This document shows positions 17,957 through 27,060 of a stretch of 64,000 nt of DNA, one piece after another. Made by a program: the position numbers and the translations under genes. Where the stretch lies: the NCBI RefSeq assembly GCF_010499245.1, contig NZ_JAAGOW010000001.1, positions 744,001-808,000 on the forward strand, read 5' to 3'. This DNA comes from Variovorax sp. WS11 (GTDB lineage Bacteria; Pseudomonadota; Gammaproteobacteria; Burkholderiales; Burkholderiaceae_C). Each line of letters begins with the position of its first letter. The stretch's first letter is position 1. The notes under the pieces are model-generated. The model had not been told where the DNA came from. It did no database searches and worked only from the letters and a program-made list of their open reading frames with translations.

Positions 17957-18439
17957 ATGAGACGACTGATTCTGCTGGCGATCGTTGCAGCGGCGAGCGG
18001 CGCACAGGCCGCCGGGTGGGATTATCAAAGTGACACTGACAAGATGAGTGGCAAAAAGAACACCGAGGCGCAGGTCCAGAGTGACAACCGGCTCAACTTT
18101 GGGTTTCCGTACAACGGGTCGAATGGGGGGCACCTGGTTGTCCGCCAACACCCACAGTACGGACTCGACGTCACCGTGGGAATCGACCAGGGGCAGATGC
18201 TCTGCAACACCATGGAATGCAGGGTGACGGTCAAGTTCGACGACGCCGCGCCCGTGGCGTTCGGGGGGAGCCCCCCTGCCGACCACAGCAGCACTGCAAT
18301 CTTCCTGAGCAACGCCAGCCGATTCATCGCAAGCGCCAAGAAGGCGAAGAAGATCCTGATTCAGTTCACGGCGTACCAGAACGGTAACCCCGTGCTCGAG
18401 TTCAGCACACCTCAGCCGCTCGACTGGCCACGGAAGTGA
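17957..18439 (+). CDS. Secreted hypothetical protein, 160 residues
   Basis: It has a Sec signal peptide (RRLILLAIVAAASGAQA, cleavage before AGW). The globular body has the pattern W-x-Y-x4-D-K-M near its start, GQMLCNTMECRVTVKFDD (a likely disulphide pair) and a terminal LDW. I recall this layout from unnamed proteins in several prophages and proteobacteria, with no assigned function. It sits on the opposite strand to the phage late genes and is followed by a small membrane protein, so the two may act together at the envelope. Confidence 0.75.
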   Translation: MRRLILLAIVAAASGAQAAGWDYQSDTDKMSGKKNTEAQVQSDNRLNFGFPYNGSNGGHLVVRQHPQYGLDVTVGIDQGQMLCNTMECRVTVKFDDAAPVAFGGSPPADHSSTAIFLSNASRFIASAKKAKKILIQFTAYQNGNPVLEFSTPQPLDWPRK

Positions 18440-18487
18440 TCCGACGCAAACTGCGCCACGCCCTCGAAAAAACCCACTGACGACATC

Positions 18488-18745
18488 ATGACGATTTTTC
18501 TCTATTGCCTCACCCTGCTCGCCTCTCTTGCTGCCGGCGGCACCCTTTTCCTTACCTTTGCTTCTTCTGGCTCAGCACCGCAACAGGCGGCGGGCGCCGC
18601 CATGGCAGTAGCCATCGCGATCATTCCCTACGTGTTCAGCCGTTGCGTCCAAATCTGCGTGAGCGAGAACAACAGGCGCAACGAGAATCAGCGCCTCCTG
18701 GACAGGCTGGATTCGCTTGAGCGGGCGATCTCGGGTAAGGCTTGA
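18488..18745 (+). CDS. Small two-helix membrane protein
   Basis: An 85-residue protein with two hydrophobic helices (about 3-25 and 33-53). A polar coiled C-terminus follows (SENNRRNENQRLLDRLDSLERAIS). It is 48 bases downstream of the secreted protein gene on the same strand. The topology suggests a short periplasmic or cytoplasmic coiled-coil stalk. No family is assigned, and its function is unknown. Confidence 0.7.
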   Translation: MTIFLYCLTLLASLAAGGTLFLTFASSGSAPQQAAGAAMAVAIAIIPYVFSRCVQICVSENNRRNENQRLLDRLDSLERAISGKA

Positions 18746-18924
18746 CGCCTCTCGGGGAAGAATCGGGAAGGACGAACTCCTAAGGATAGCCGCTACCGCG
18801 GTTCGAACACTGGGGCTGATGCCGAGCCTGTAGCTCCTTGGCAATGTCGAAGGGCACGGCGCTGGAGCCGACGCTCGTGGGACTCAGGGAGCGCGGAGCC
18901 CGATGCCCTGGTCAGCGGACACGT

Positions 18925-19113
18925 TCAATTGTCGACGTCGAGGCCGTGATCCTGGATGAACTGGTCCACCTCAGCCTTGGTTGGCTTGGGTGAATTGAGA
19001 ACATCAGCTTCCTCGTGAATCCGCTTTCGGAGTTGCCGGTTCTTCGGCGGTGGATCTTCACTTTGCGCATCGAGAATGACCCCCTCAAGGATCAACTCGT
19101 GTTTGGCGTCCAT
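18925..19113 (-). CDS. Small soluble hypothetical protein, 62 residues
   Basis: A charged small protein ending FIQDHGLDVDN, with no motif recognised. Its ATG at 19113 overlaps the stop of the upstream membrane-protein gene (ATGA), so the two form a coupled pair. A GTG one codon upstream is an alternative start. Confidence 0.6.
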   Translation of the reverse strand: MDAKHELILEGVILDAQSEDPPPKNRQLRKRIHEEADVLNSPKPTKAEVDQFIQDHGLDVDN

Positions 19114-19721
19114 CACTGTGCTCGTGCCGGTGCCATCTGAACATCGGCCTCGAGCAGCGTATCCATCACCCGTGCAGCCTCAGCCTCACCCAGTTCAGCG
19201 GTCAGCACCGTGCGCAGCCGCCTGTTCGCATTTTCGAAGATGGAATCAACTTCCGCAGACTGTCGGCGCAGCACATCTGCCGGCTGACCATGCTGCATCA
19301 GGACGTTTTTCACTTGCACTTTGAGCGTGCTGTCTCGCCGCTTGATGAAATTAGCAACCTTCATAGATGCGCTCCTAAGCAAGACGACCTGATAGAGACC
19401 CCAGACGAAACCTAGTACGACGCCCGTGTTGAGCAGAACATGCACCCAAATCGCCGTCGTGAATGCAATACAACTATCCCGCGGCGAAGTAATCTTTGTC
19501 TGATCAGGCCATGTCGCCCATGACGAACCCGTAAAAAATTGTATCCAAAAATGCCAGTGCTCAAGCCGATCATCGTCCGCTTTTCGTGTGGTTTCATCCA
19601 GCGATAGGCGTACTACCGTGCAGTCCTCAAGTACTAGTAGCCCAAAAAACAACGCGATCGCAAGCCCGCCCAACAACATGTACGGTATGAGCTTCCTATC
19701 TAGCTTGGGGCTTTGAGCCAT
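19113..19721 (-). CDS. Two-helix membrane protein with coiled C-terminal domain
   Basis: A 202-residue protein with membrane segments at about residues 13-33 (YMLLGGLAIALFFGLLVL) and 88-112. A long polar helical region follows (FIKRRDSTLKVQVKNV onward). No family is recognised. The DNA is visibly richer in A/T than the chromosome, consistent with acquisition. It heads a two-gene operon with the 62-residue protein and could be a superinfection or toxin-antitoxin module, but the sequence does not show this. Confidence 0.65.
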   Translation of the reverse strand: MAQSPKLDRKLIPYMLLGGLAIALFFGLLVLEDCTVVRLSLDETTRKADDDRLEHWHFWIQFFTGSSWATWPDQTKITSPRDSCIAFTTAIWVHVLLNTGVVLGFVWGLYQVVLLRSASMKVANFIKRRDSTLKVQVKNVLMQHGQPADVLRRQSAEVDSIFENANRRLRTVLTAELGEAEAARVMDTLLEADVQMAPARAQ

Positions 19722-19853
19722 TTACGTACTCCAGGCGCGAGCCTCGCAAGAACCATACCGAGCAAGTGGTTTTGTAGTTACTTTGTCTTACCATCATCAG
19801 TGCAGCCATCCGTACTAACCCTGCGCCTCAGGCTGGAGCCGTCTTCATGAAGC

Positions 19854-20342
19854 TCAATGACCTGATCGCCCTGCTGCGCCGGGGCTGGAGCCCGCGGCCC
19901 GATCAGCCACCGGCCGCTGAGAAGCGTGGATGACTTGCTCGACGGCTCGCTGCGAAGACCGGCAAGGCCGTCTATCGCGGGATCGGTTCCCGGGTCGTGC
20001 GCTCGGCGATTGGCGCTCGAGTTGCCGATCGCTGTCGGCGTTCCACGACGGCTTTCTAGGCGATGGTGCTGCGCTCTCCGCGATGCCAGCCACGCGCTCG
20101 AGTTCAACGAGGGTCGAATAATCAAACGCCGAAAGCCCCGCACAGGCTTTGTCGGCGTGGCGCCGGTGGTTGCAGCGACGGCAGGCTGCGACGATATTGC
20201 CCTTCCGATCGGTGCCACCGTCCTGGCGCGCACACAGGTGCTCCGCGGTGGCATCGCGGCCCATGGGCTGGCGGCAGTAGATGCATCGGCCCCGCTGGGC
20301 CTGGATCGCTGAAGTACGGTATTTCTGAAGTCGGCTCTTCAT
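19854..20342 (-). CDS. HNH endonuclease domain protein
   Basis: A 162-residue protein. The HNH/zinc region spans about residues 20-60: CIYC, the ATAEHLCARQDGG His-containing strand, N-rich NIVAAC and CRRCNHRR. The ATG at 20342 starts MKSRLQKYRTSAIQAQRG, the normal lead to such a domain. The C-terminal 70 residues are Arg/Ser/Pro-rich and low complexity, so the natural end may have been altered by a frameshift. It may be a homing-type or moron nuclease. Confidence 0.6.
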   Translation of the reverse strand: MKSRLQKYRTSAIQAQRGRCIYCRQPMGRDATAEHLCARQDGGTDRKGNIVAACRRCNHRRHADKACAGLSAFDYSTLVELERVAGIAESAAPSPRKPSWNADSDRQLERQSPSARPGNRSRDRRPCRSSQRAVEQVIHASQRPVADRAAGSSPGAAGRSGH

Positions 20343-20646
20343 ATCGAGGACCTCCAAAGGTTGAACCTGGGATCCCCGATGGCCATCACGGCTCAGAGCG
20401 GGCACCGGCGCACGCGCTATCCGGCGGTGTGCAGCCGTCGCGGCTTGCACGGTCGGGCGATCAAACCCGAGCCGCGCCAAATCTATCGGCTCGGCGCACC
20501 GAAGTCAATGGCGAGTCTGGTAGCCTCTGCAGTTCGGCGAGCGTCGCGCGGCACTTTTTCCAAGCGCCTGCACGGCCGCTACAAAGCGCCAGCGAGGCCT
20601 AGCATTTGATGGTAGGCGCCGAAGAAGCAGAGCCAACAAGTCACTC
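20343..20646. other. Gap with no supported gene
   Basis: 304 bases lie between the HNH gene (leaving leftwards) and the zinc-ribbon gene (leaving rightwards). Short open frames on both strands have skewed Arg/Ser/Pro composition and no ribosome-binding site, so I see no gene. Promoters for the two flanking divergent genes must lie here, but no clear boxes stand out. Confidence 0.4.
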
Positions 20647-20865
20647 ATGTTCTACAACACTCGCGCTACTTACACGCGCCTGAAGGCCAAGTGCCTGCTG
20701 TGTTCTGTGCATTTCATTGTTTGCACCTTGCAGCCAGAACGCCATAGCGCGGCGACTCTTTTCTGCCCGGAATGCGGCCAGCATGAAGGCGCATTCATGC
20801 TGTGGTCCGAAGATGTTGTTGGCGGCATTGCCCAAGAGGTCCCCGGCAACGCAACCCCAACGTAG
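20647..20865 (+). CDS. Small zinc-ribbon-like protein
   Basis: A 72-residue protein with two Cys pairs, KCLLC near residue 15 and FCPEC near 40, and a tail with EVPG. This spacing suggests a single zinc ribbon. It resembles small unnamed proteins in related genomes, and the role is unknown. It is convergent with the ankyrin gene. Confidence 0.6.
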   Translation: MFYNTRATYTRLKAKCLLCSVHFIVCTLQPERHSAATLFCPECGQHEGAFMLWSEDVVGGIAQEVPGNATPT

Positions 20866-21021
20866 CGTAGTCGGCGTGAAGCCATCGGCGCGACGATCCA
20901 CAGTGTTGGCGCGCCATGTACGCCCATCCCTTTTCTGCTGTGATGTCCTGATACGACGACTCTTACGTGCGTCCCCCAGGACCAGGCAATAGCCGCGAAC
21001 TCATGAGCCGACGAAATCTGC

Positions 21022-21354
21022 TCAGGGACTATTTGCGTCCTTGCCAAGCTCATTTGTAAGACTGGCCGAAGCACCCCGGTCGATCAAGAGCCTTGCGACG
21101 GCCTCATGTGCACCTCTACGCGCATAGTGCAGAGGAGTGTTTCCGAGATCGCCTCGCAGATTTGCGTCCATGCCGGCGTCGAGAAGTAGCGCTACTGCTT
21201 GTAGATCACCACGTCCAGCCGCAATGTGCAAACAAGAGTCGCCCTCTGGTGTCCGATATGCGAGTGGATCAATCAACTGCAGAGGATCCTCGGCCTCATA
21301 GTTAATCAAGTCGCTAAATGCGGCTTCAAGATAACGCTTTTCAATTGAGTCCAT
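21022..21354 (-). CDS. Ankyrin-repeat protein, probable immunity protein for the RHS toxin
   Basis: A 110-residue protein with two to three ankyrin repeats (DSCLHIAAGRGDLQAVALLL, NTPLHYARRGAHEAVARLL). Its ATG overlaps the RHS stop codon by one base (TAATG), so it is translated from the same message. Ankyrin proteins are a known immunity type in polymorphic toxin loci (Zhang and co-workers' survey of the class). The immunity role here is inferred from this coupling. Confidence 0.8.
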   Translation of the reverse strand: MDSIEKRYLEAAFSDLINYEAEDPLQLIDPLAYRTPEGDSCLHIAAGRGDLQAVALLLDAGMDANLRGDLGNTPLHYARRGAHEAVARLLIDRGASASLTNELGKDANSP

Positions 21355-24300
21355 TAGTCACATCCTCCGCACTTCTGACGGATTCGGTCTTTGAGTTTAT
21401 CGATGCCATTCATTCGCTGGCGAATGGCTTCATCATGTCGACCTGGCAGCCACTTCGCATCCCAGGCCTGCATTCCTGCCACAACGTCTTGCTCGCGCTT
21501 CAAGAGCCATTTCAGCCGTTCGCACTCGTTTTGGTCCGGTGGAGGGGTCTCCAGTGAACGCTTCTTGTAAGCATCATGCTCTATTTGAGCCGCGGGGTCA
21601 TCCACTCGGCCAGCCAAGTAGAGACCCGCACCAGCTAGTGCCCCGGGAGCAATCCAGGTCAGCAAGTCTGCAGCTACGCCACCGATGCAAATCGGGTTGG
21701 GGCCTAATGCACAAGCTGCTTCGGCCGGATTGGGTACGAGGCCCTTCGAATCAGTGAATTCCAGTGGATTGCCGTGTGCATACCCTGATCGATTCCACCC
21801 ACCATCGAGCCCGCTAGGATCGGGCTGCGTGTAGCGCCCGGTGCTCGGGCTATAGCTGCGGAAGTAGTTGTAGAACAACCCACTTTCCTTATCCGCCGTC
21901 TGCCCCGGATACCGCAGGTTGAACTCGAAGTCCCCAGATGTATGCGCCACGTTCGCGAACTTCCGGCCCTCCACCGTCGGCTGCGCGTCCCCGAAGGCCG
22001 AGTAGGTCCATTGCCAGGCCAGCGCGCCGTTCCACTCCGTGAGGCTCCTCGGCGTATTCAGGTGATCGGCGTGGATGGCATAGCGCGACGTGGCCGAGAT
22101 CGTCATGACCGGGATCGGGCCGGTGGATGTCGGCATCCAGAGGTAGAACGCCTCGCCGCTGCTGTTCGCCCCGCCCGTGCCGCTCTCGCCCAGCAGCGTG
22201 CCGTCCTCGTCGTAGGCGTAGAAGAAGCCGAGGTTCTCTGCAGGCGCTGCCGCCGGGTTCCACAGGCTGGTGAAGAAGGCGATCAACGACGCCATGAAGC
22301 CCTGGTCGCTCTCGTCGCCTTCGGCCGGCGGGTACAGCGGCTCGGTCTTGAAGACCCGCTGGCCGAGCGCGTTGTGCACATAGCGCGTGGTCGGGGAGGC
22401 ATCGGTGGCGCCCGTGGTCACGGCGCTGAGGCGCCCCTCTGCGTCGTAGCTGAAGCTGCGCAGGCCATCGCTGGTGAGGTCGCCGTTGGCGTTGTAGCCG
22501 TAGCTGACGGCAGTGTTGGCGCCGCCCACGCTTTGGGTGAAGCCGGTGAGCCGGTTGCCCAGGCCGGCCACGGTGTAGCTGCGGCTGGTGGTCTGCGCCC
22601 CCATCGTCTGCGTGCTGCTCAGGCGGTTGCCATTGGCGTCGTAGCCGAAGCCGGCGCTGTTGTCCGGCGCGTTGAAGCTGGTGACTCGCCCTGCGGCGTC
22701 GTAGCCGACGCTCCAGGTGACGGGCGCGATGCTCACGGGGGTGTTGGGATCGGCCGGGTTGTCCGGCTTGGCAAGCTGCTGGGTCAGCGAGTACACCCGG
22801 CCGGCCGCGTCATAGGCGTACTCCAACAGGGTCTGACCGCCGGCGGTGACCCGGGTCAGCCGGCCCGCGGTGTCGTAGCTTCGGCTCGTACCCACATCCG
22901 CGGCGCTCTGGCCGAAGAAACTGGTTCCGAAGGCCCAGGTCCAGCCCGTGGGCTGGCCCATGGGGTTCCAGGTGATGTTGGTGAGCTGCGGAACGCCGCG
23001 GAAGTTGATCTGCACCAGCCTGCCAGTCCCGTCGTAGAGGTACTGGGTGGGATATCCCCCAGGATTGGTCATCGACTCGCGCAGACCCTGGGCGTTGTAG
23101 CTGTACCCGATGCTGCCGCTGACGCCGTTGGGGAAGACCTGGGTCTTCTGCACCACGCGACCGAAGGCATCGCGCTTGTAGCTGGTGATGCCTGAACGGT
23201 CCTGCATCTCGGAGAGGTAGCCCTTGCTGGCGTTGGGTGCGCCGCTCGCGTTGTAGCTGCTGCCGCTGAGGTCGTAGCGCAGGTAAGTCGACTTGCCGTC
23301 GGCAAAGCTCAGCTGCGTCGGGCGGCCGAGGGCATCGCGCTGGATCTGGGTGGCCTGGCCCAGGGCGTCGACGATCTGGCTGGGCAAGCCCAGGGCGTCG
23401 TACTGGGTGCTGCGCGGGCCGGCGTCGGCGCTGCTCTCGGCGGTGGCGTTGCCCTGGGCATCGCGGCCGTAGCTGGTCACCGCGCCCTTGAAGTCGCTGG
23501 CGCTGGTCACGGCATCGAGGGCATTCCAGGCCAGGCCGGCCGTGGCGTTGGCAGCGTTGGTGATGGTCTTGATCCGGCGCAAGGGGTCCAGGCCGTACTG
23601 GGTGCTCTGGTTCAGGCCGTTGGTCTCGGTGGTGAGTTCGCCGTTGGCGTCGTAGGCGAAGCTGTTGGTCTCGTTGGGGCCGTCGGTCTTGGCGGAGAGG
23701 CGGTTGAGGTTGTTGATGGTGCGCGCGGTGGTCCAGGCGATGGTGCCGGCGCTGTTCTTGATTTGCTCGCCCACCCGATTGCCCATCGCGTCGAGCGTGT
23801 AGGTGCCGGATTCGCCGCGGTTGTTGCTCCAGCCGGTGAGGCGGTGGGCGGCGTCGTAGGTGTAGCTCAGGACCAGGCCGGTGGGGAGCGTCAGGGTGTC
23901 GACCAGGCCGGTGGGCTTGTAGGTCAGGGTGGTGGTGTGCTGGCCGCCGACGGTGCGGGTGAGCAGGCGGTCGCGGGCGTCGTAGGCGTAGGTGGTGACC
24001 AGGCCGTTGGGGGCGGTGGTGCTGATGACGCGGTTGGCGGTGTCGTAGCTGTAGAGGGTTTCGTGGCCCAGGACATTCACTGCTTTGGTCAGGTTGCCGA
24101 GGGTGTCGTACTCGAAGGTGGTGACGGCGCCGTTGGGGGCGGTCTCGGTGGCGGCCAGGCCTTGGGGGTTCCAGGTCCACTGCCAGGTGCGGGTGGTGTT
24201 GGGGGAGGAAGCCGTGTCGGTGACGGCACGCGAAAGGACGTTGCCTTTGTCGTCGTAGGTGTAGGCGGTGGTGCGGCCGGACTCGGTCACCAGCACCGGC

Positions 24301-25832
24301 AGCGAGAAGGTGGCGTGCCATTGCGTCGTGACAGTCTGGGACTCGGGAGTGCCGACTGCACGGGTCACCGACAGCGGCAGGCGACGTGCGACATCCCACG
24401 TCGTATCGGTCTTGATGCTCTTGAAGTCGGTCTCGCTGGTGATCAGGCCGTTGGCGTCCTGCACCCGAGAGGCCGCATCGGACTCCCCAGTGCCGGAAGG
24501 CAGAGAGCCGCCCGTGACGGCCAGCTTGCCCTTCGTGGCGCTGTAGCTGAAGCTGCGGCTGGTGCTCAGCGGGTCGATGACGGTCGCGGTGCCCGCGGCG
24601 GGATAGCTCACCTGGTAGCGATTCACCGCTCCGGCCAACTCGGTGCTGGTCGCCCGGCCCTGTGCGTCGTAGACAAAAGTGCCCCAGCGAGCGCCGCTCT
24701 CGTCGAAGATGCCGGTGAGGGCCTGAGGAAAGGATGCGTTCTCGTAGGCGAAGCTGCGGGTCTTGCCATCAGGGTACGTGACGACAGAGAGGCGACCCGC
24801 GCTGTCGTAGGCATAGCCGATCACGCGGGCATCGGAGGTGGTGACCGTGGTCAGTTGGCCGCTGCCGTTGTACGCAAGGACCAGACTGCGACCGAAGCCA
24901 TTGCCGATGGTGGCGAGTTGGCCGAGCGCGTTGTAGGCATAGGTATGGGTCCAGCCATTGCGCGCCGAAGCCGACAGCAGCTTGCCCGACGCGTCGAAAG
25001 TCAGGGTGCTGTTGTCATCGGCACGGCGGTAGGACCAGCCTCCACCTGTGATCTGCAGCAGCGTATCGGCGCTGTTGGTGGCGGACCAGTTCGAACTGCC
25101 CGCTGGCAGCACGAAGGTGCGCACGTAGCCTTCGGCGCTGGTGATGGTGACGGCATTGGGGGTGGTGCTCGGCGTGGCCTTGAGAACACTCCCGTGGTTG
25201 TGCGTCCAGACCTGTCCCAAGCCCGTGGTGGCGTGCGACGGATCAGACGCCCAGGTACTGCGGTAAGTGCGCGCAAACGACAGGGCATCGGGGCCGCTGC
25301 CGGCATAGTCGAGTTCGTCGCGGTACTTCTCACCGGTGGATGGAAGGATGGGTTGTCCGGCGCCATAGCCCGACGGCGCACCGCGCTGGCACATGCTGCC
25401 CTTGGATGACGAAGCGAGCAAAGGATCTGCGGGGGCAAGCAGACAGGATGTTTGGAAGCCGTCCTCTTGAGAGCCAAAGTTGCATTGGCAGCCACCGGTC
25501 ACCGAAGTGCTGTTGGGAGGACAGCTTGCAATCGGTGACCTGATGGTATTTGAATAGTTGGCGGAGTTGTTCGGCCCGTAAGAGAACTGGCAGAGATACC
25601 AACCGGGGTTGAAGCTGTCAGGCGTCAGTGTCACGGCAGAACCGCCAAAAGCAGCGCGCATCTGCTCGCACACATTCTCAAGCGACGGGCCGGAATACTC
25701 ACCGTTGCCGCCGCCGACATACGTGTAAGTAGGGGGCACGAGCGCAAGCGCCTGACCAGCAATCATCAACAGGCCAAGCGCAACGGCCATGAAATGACGA
25801 TGCAAGAAGCCGAGCCCATTTGACGGTGTCAT
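21354..25832 (-). CDS. RHS/YD-repeat polymorphic toxin with Sec signal peptide
   Basis: A 1,492-residue protein. The N-terminal signal region contains FMAVALGLLMIAGQALA. A Cys-containing N-domain and a DUF6531-like start (LPSTGEKYRDELDYAGSG) follow, then many YD repeats (YDALGL, YDANGNRL, YDAAGRV types). The RHS core ends near DPSGLDGGWNRSGYAHGNP. The last 130 or so residues form the variable toxin end: a hydrophobic stretch (CIGGVAADLLTWIAPGALAG), then a charged helical domain with WDAKWLPGRHDEAI and terminal CGGCD. I do not recognise the toxin fold. GGGAGGAA lies just before ATG 25832. No VgrG, PAAR or T6SS gene is near, so export may be Sec-based. Confidence 0.92.
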   Translation of the reverse strand: MTPSNGLGFLHRHFMAVALGLLMIAGQALALVPPTYTYVGGGNGEYSGPSLENVCEQMRAAFGGSAVTLTPDSFNPGWYLCQFSYGPNNSANYSNTIRSPIASCPPNSTSVTGGCQCNFGSQEDGFQTSCLLAPADPLLASSSKGSMCQRGAPSGYGAGQPILPSTGEKYRDELDYAGSGPDALSFARTYRSTWASDPSHATTGLGQVWTHNHGSVLKATPSTTPNAVTITSAEGYVRTFVLPAGSSNWSATNSADTLLQITGGGWSYRRADDNSTLTFDASGKLLSASARNGWTHTYAYNALGQLATIGNGFGRSLVLAYNGSGQLTTVTTSDARVIGYAYDSAGRLSVVTYPDGKTRSFAYENASFPQALTGIFDESGARWGTFVYDAQGRATSTELAGAVNRYQVSYPAAGTATVIDPLSTSRSFSYSATKGKLAVTGGSLPSGTGESDAASRVQDANGLITSETDFKSIKTDTTWDVARRLPLSVTRAVGTPESQTVTTQWHATFSLPVLVTESGRTTAYTYDDKGNVLSRAVTDTASSPNTTRTWQWTWNPQGLAATETAPNGAVTTFEYDTLGNLTKAVNVLGHETLYSYDTANRVISTTAPNGLVTTYAYDARDRLLTRTVGGQHTTTLTYKPTGLVDTLTLPTGLVLSYTYDAAHRLTGWSNNRGESGTYTLDAMGNRVGEQIKNSAGTIAWTTARTINNLNRLSAKTDGPNETNSFAYDANGELTTETNGLNQSTQYGLDPLRRIKTITNAANATAGLAWNALDAVTSASDFKGAVTSYGRDAQGNATAESSADAGPRSTQYDALGLPSQIVDALGQATQIQRDALGRPTQLSFADGKSTYLRYDLSGSSYNASGAPNASKGYLSEMQDRSGITSYKRDAFGRVVQKTQVFPNGVSGSIGYSYNAQGLRESMTNPGGYPTQYLYDGTGRLVQINFRGVPQLTNITWNPMGQPTGWTWAFGTSFFGQSAADVGTSRSYDTAGRLTRVTAGGQTLLEYAYDAAGRVYSLTQQLAKPDNPADPNTPVSIAPVTWSVGYDAAGRVTSFNAPDNSAGFGYDANGNRLSSTQTMGAQTTSRSYTVAGLGNRLTGFTQSVGGANTAVSYGYNANGDLTSDGLRSFSYDAEGRLSAVTTGATDASPTTRYVHNALGQRVFKTEPLYPPAEGDESDQGFMASLIAFFTSLWNPAAAPAENLGFFYAYDEDGTLLGESGTGGANSSGEAFYLWMPTSTGPIPVMTISATSRYAIHADHLNTPRSLTEWNGALAWQWTYSAFGDAQPTVEGRKFANVAHTSGDFEFNLRYPGQTADKESGLFYNYFRSYSPSTGRYTQPDPSGLDGGWNRSGYAHGNPLEFTDSKGLVPNPAEAACALGPNPICIGGVAADLLTWIAPGALAGAGLYLAGRVDDPAAQIEHDAYKKRSLETPPPDQNECERLKWLLKREQDVVAGMQAWDAKWLPGRHDEAIRQRMNGIDKLKDRIRQKCGGCD

Positions 25833-25869
25833 GAATTCCTCCCGATCTCGATGACTTGTTGGTGGCGCG

Positions 25870-25920
25870 GACCATAGCCGCGCATTACATATTGTAACAG
25901 AGGAGAAAGTTCCAACCATC
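25870..25920 (-). promoter_or_regulatory. Possible promoter of the RHS gene
   Basis: On the minus strand a TACAAT box occupies 25896-25891, in an A/T-rich island directly upstream of the strong RHS ribosome-binding site. A convincing -35 at 17 bases is not visible, so this is a weak call. Confidence 0.35.
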
Positions 25921-26000
25921 TGCACAGCTCAGCGAACCAGCCACCCCTCCCAACAGCTCAAAGCTCCGGGGCCTTGTTGTTTCAACGCAGTACACGTTGA

Positions 26001-26564
26001 TCAGCGCCCAGACTGCTCTGCGATCTTGCGCACCGCATCGCCGCTGACCTTGCTGCCGCGGCTCGAGCCCACGAAATAGGCGATGGCAGTCAGCAGCACG
26101 CCGTCGATCGTGCCAAAGGCGCGCGTGACAAGAGCTCGAGTGAATTCGTCAGCGGGCATCGCGCCGTAGATGAATAGCAGGAACTGGCCCACGTAGGCGA
26201 TGAAGGCCAGGAAGAAGATCACCTGCGGCATGTAGTCGCCGGTGTGCACTTGTCGCGCTCGCGCATCCTGCACGTCGCGCAGGTAGGCGTCCTTCGATGC
26301 CTGATTGATCTTGAGCACGTCGATGTCGAGCTCGCGCATGCGGATGGCCAGCGCGTTCGCAGCCTGCTTGATGGCGACGATTTGCTCCGGGCCCAGCCGG
26401 CCGGTGAACAGCGCGGCAGCCAGGTCGCCCTCAGTGGCGTCTCGGTTGCCCAACAGGGCGGCGCCCAGTTCCGCCACGGCAGCGCCCACTAGCGGGCCGC
26501 CGAGAGCGGTCCCAAGCACCGGCGCTATGCCGGCTACGAGTTTCTTCCAGTCGAAGTCAGCCAT
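26001..26564 (-). CDS. Holin-like membrane protein (GTA-release 3TM holin family)
   Basis: A 187-residue protein. A Gly/Ala-rich N-terminal hydrophobic segment (GIAPVLGTALGGPLVGAAVA) is followed by an amphipathic middle. Two clear C-terminal helices come next (PQVIFFLAFIAYVGQFLLFI and a segment near 150-170). It resembles the 'holin of 3TMs for gene-transfer release' family. It overlaps the endolysin gene by eight bases, completing the lysis cassette. Confidence 0.78.
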   Translation of the reverse strand: MADFDWKKLVAGIAPVLGTALGGPLVGAAVAELGAALLGNRDATEGDLAAALFTGRLGPEQIVAIKQAANALAIRMRELDIDVLKINQASKDAYLRDVQDARARQVHTGDYMPQVIFFLAFIAYVGQFLLFIYGAMPADEFTRALVTRAFGTIDGVLLTAIAYFVGSSRGSKVSGDAVRKIAEQSGR

Positions 26565-27060
26565 GGAGGACTCCTAGAGCGCGGCACGCGGCCGCATGGT
26601 TGCCCGGCCACTTCTCCGGATGCGGCTTGCCAGGCTTCCATGTGCGCTCGGCGTAGAGTTCCCAGGCCGCATCGACATCGTCGAGCGCCGGCAGCGGCCT
26701 CGGGTCTGAGAAAAGCAGCAGCCGGGCGAAGCCGCAGGCCAGCAGGTCGTCTGTCTCCAGCTTTGCCCAGATGGTCGCTGAGTCCCAATCCACACCGCGC
26801 TCGGCGCACAGCCGGTGCGCGTGGCCGGTGGTGGCGTGGTGGTTCATCACGCCCTTGACCCCGCCGCCTCGCTCGAATTGCCAGAGGCCGCGCGCGGGCC
26901 CCTTCCCCCCGCCGTTGAGCACCTGCGCGCGGTGCTCGAACTCCGATTCCTGCAGCCCGATCGCGAGCATGAGCACGCGCGCCTTGGGCGTGTCCATGGC
27001 GAGCGGCAGCTGCGCGAGGCCCGGATTCAGGATCTGGACGATGACTTGGTCAAGGTTCAT
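26557..27060 (-). CDS. Endolysin, lysozyme-like/lytic transglycosylase fold
   Basis: A 167-residue murein hydrolase candidate. The catalytic Glu is probably in IGLQESEFEHR (Glu38 or Glu40), followed by the GLWQFE motif of the lysozyme-like superfamily. It has no signal peptide, so it needs a holin for release. ATG 27060 overlaps the preceding stop (TGATG) and has GGGGGA upstream. It lies between two small membrane-protein genes in the lysis position. Confidence 0.8.
   Translation of the reverse strand: MNLDQVIVQILNPGLAQLPLAMDTPKARVLMLAIGLQESEFEHRAQVLNGGGKGPARGLWQFERGGGVKGVMNHHATTGHAHRLCAERGVDWDSATIWAKLETDDLLACGFARLLLFSDPRPLPALDDVDAAWELYAERTWKPGKPHPEKWPGNHAAACRALGVLHG

Noticed and set aside
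19926..20609. Plus-strand frames opposite and beside the HNH gene
   Set aside because: No start signals, skewed composition, and opposite a recognisable HNH motif.
21354..25832. Tandem DNA repeats or a CRISPR array in the RHS region
   Set aside because: The periodicity comes from coding YD repeats of variable spacing and sequence; there are no fixed repeats with unique spacers. No CRISPR array was seen elsewhere in the window.
21354..25832. RHS protein as a type VI secretion effector
   Set aside because: There is no PAAR domain, and no VgrG, Hcp or adaptor gene is nearby. The protein has a Sec-type signal instead.
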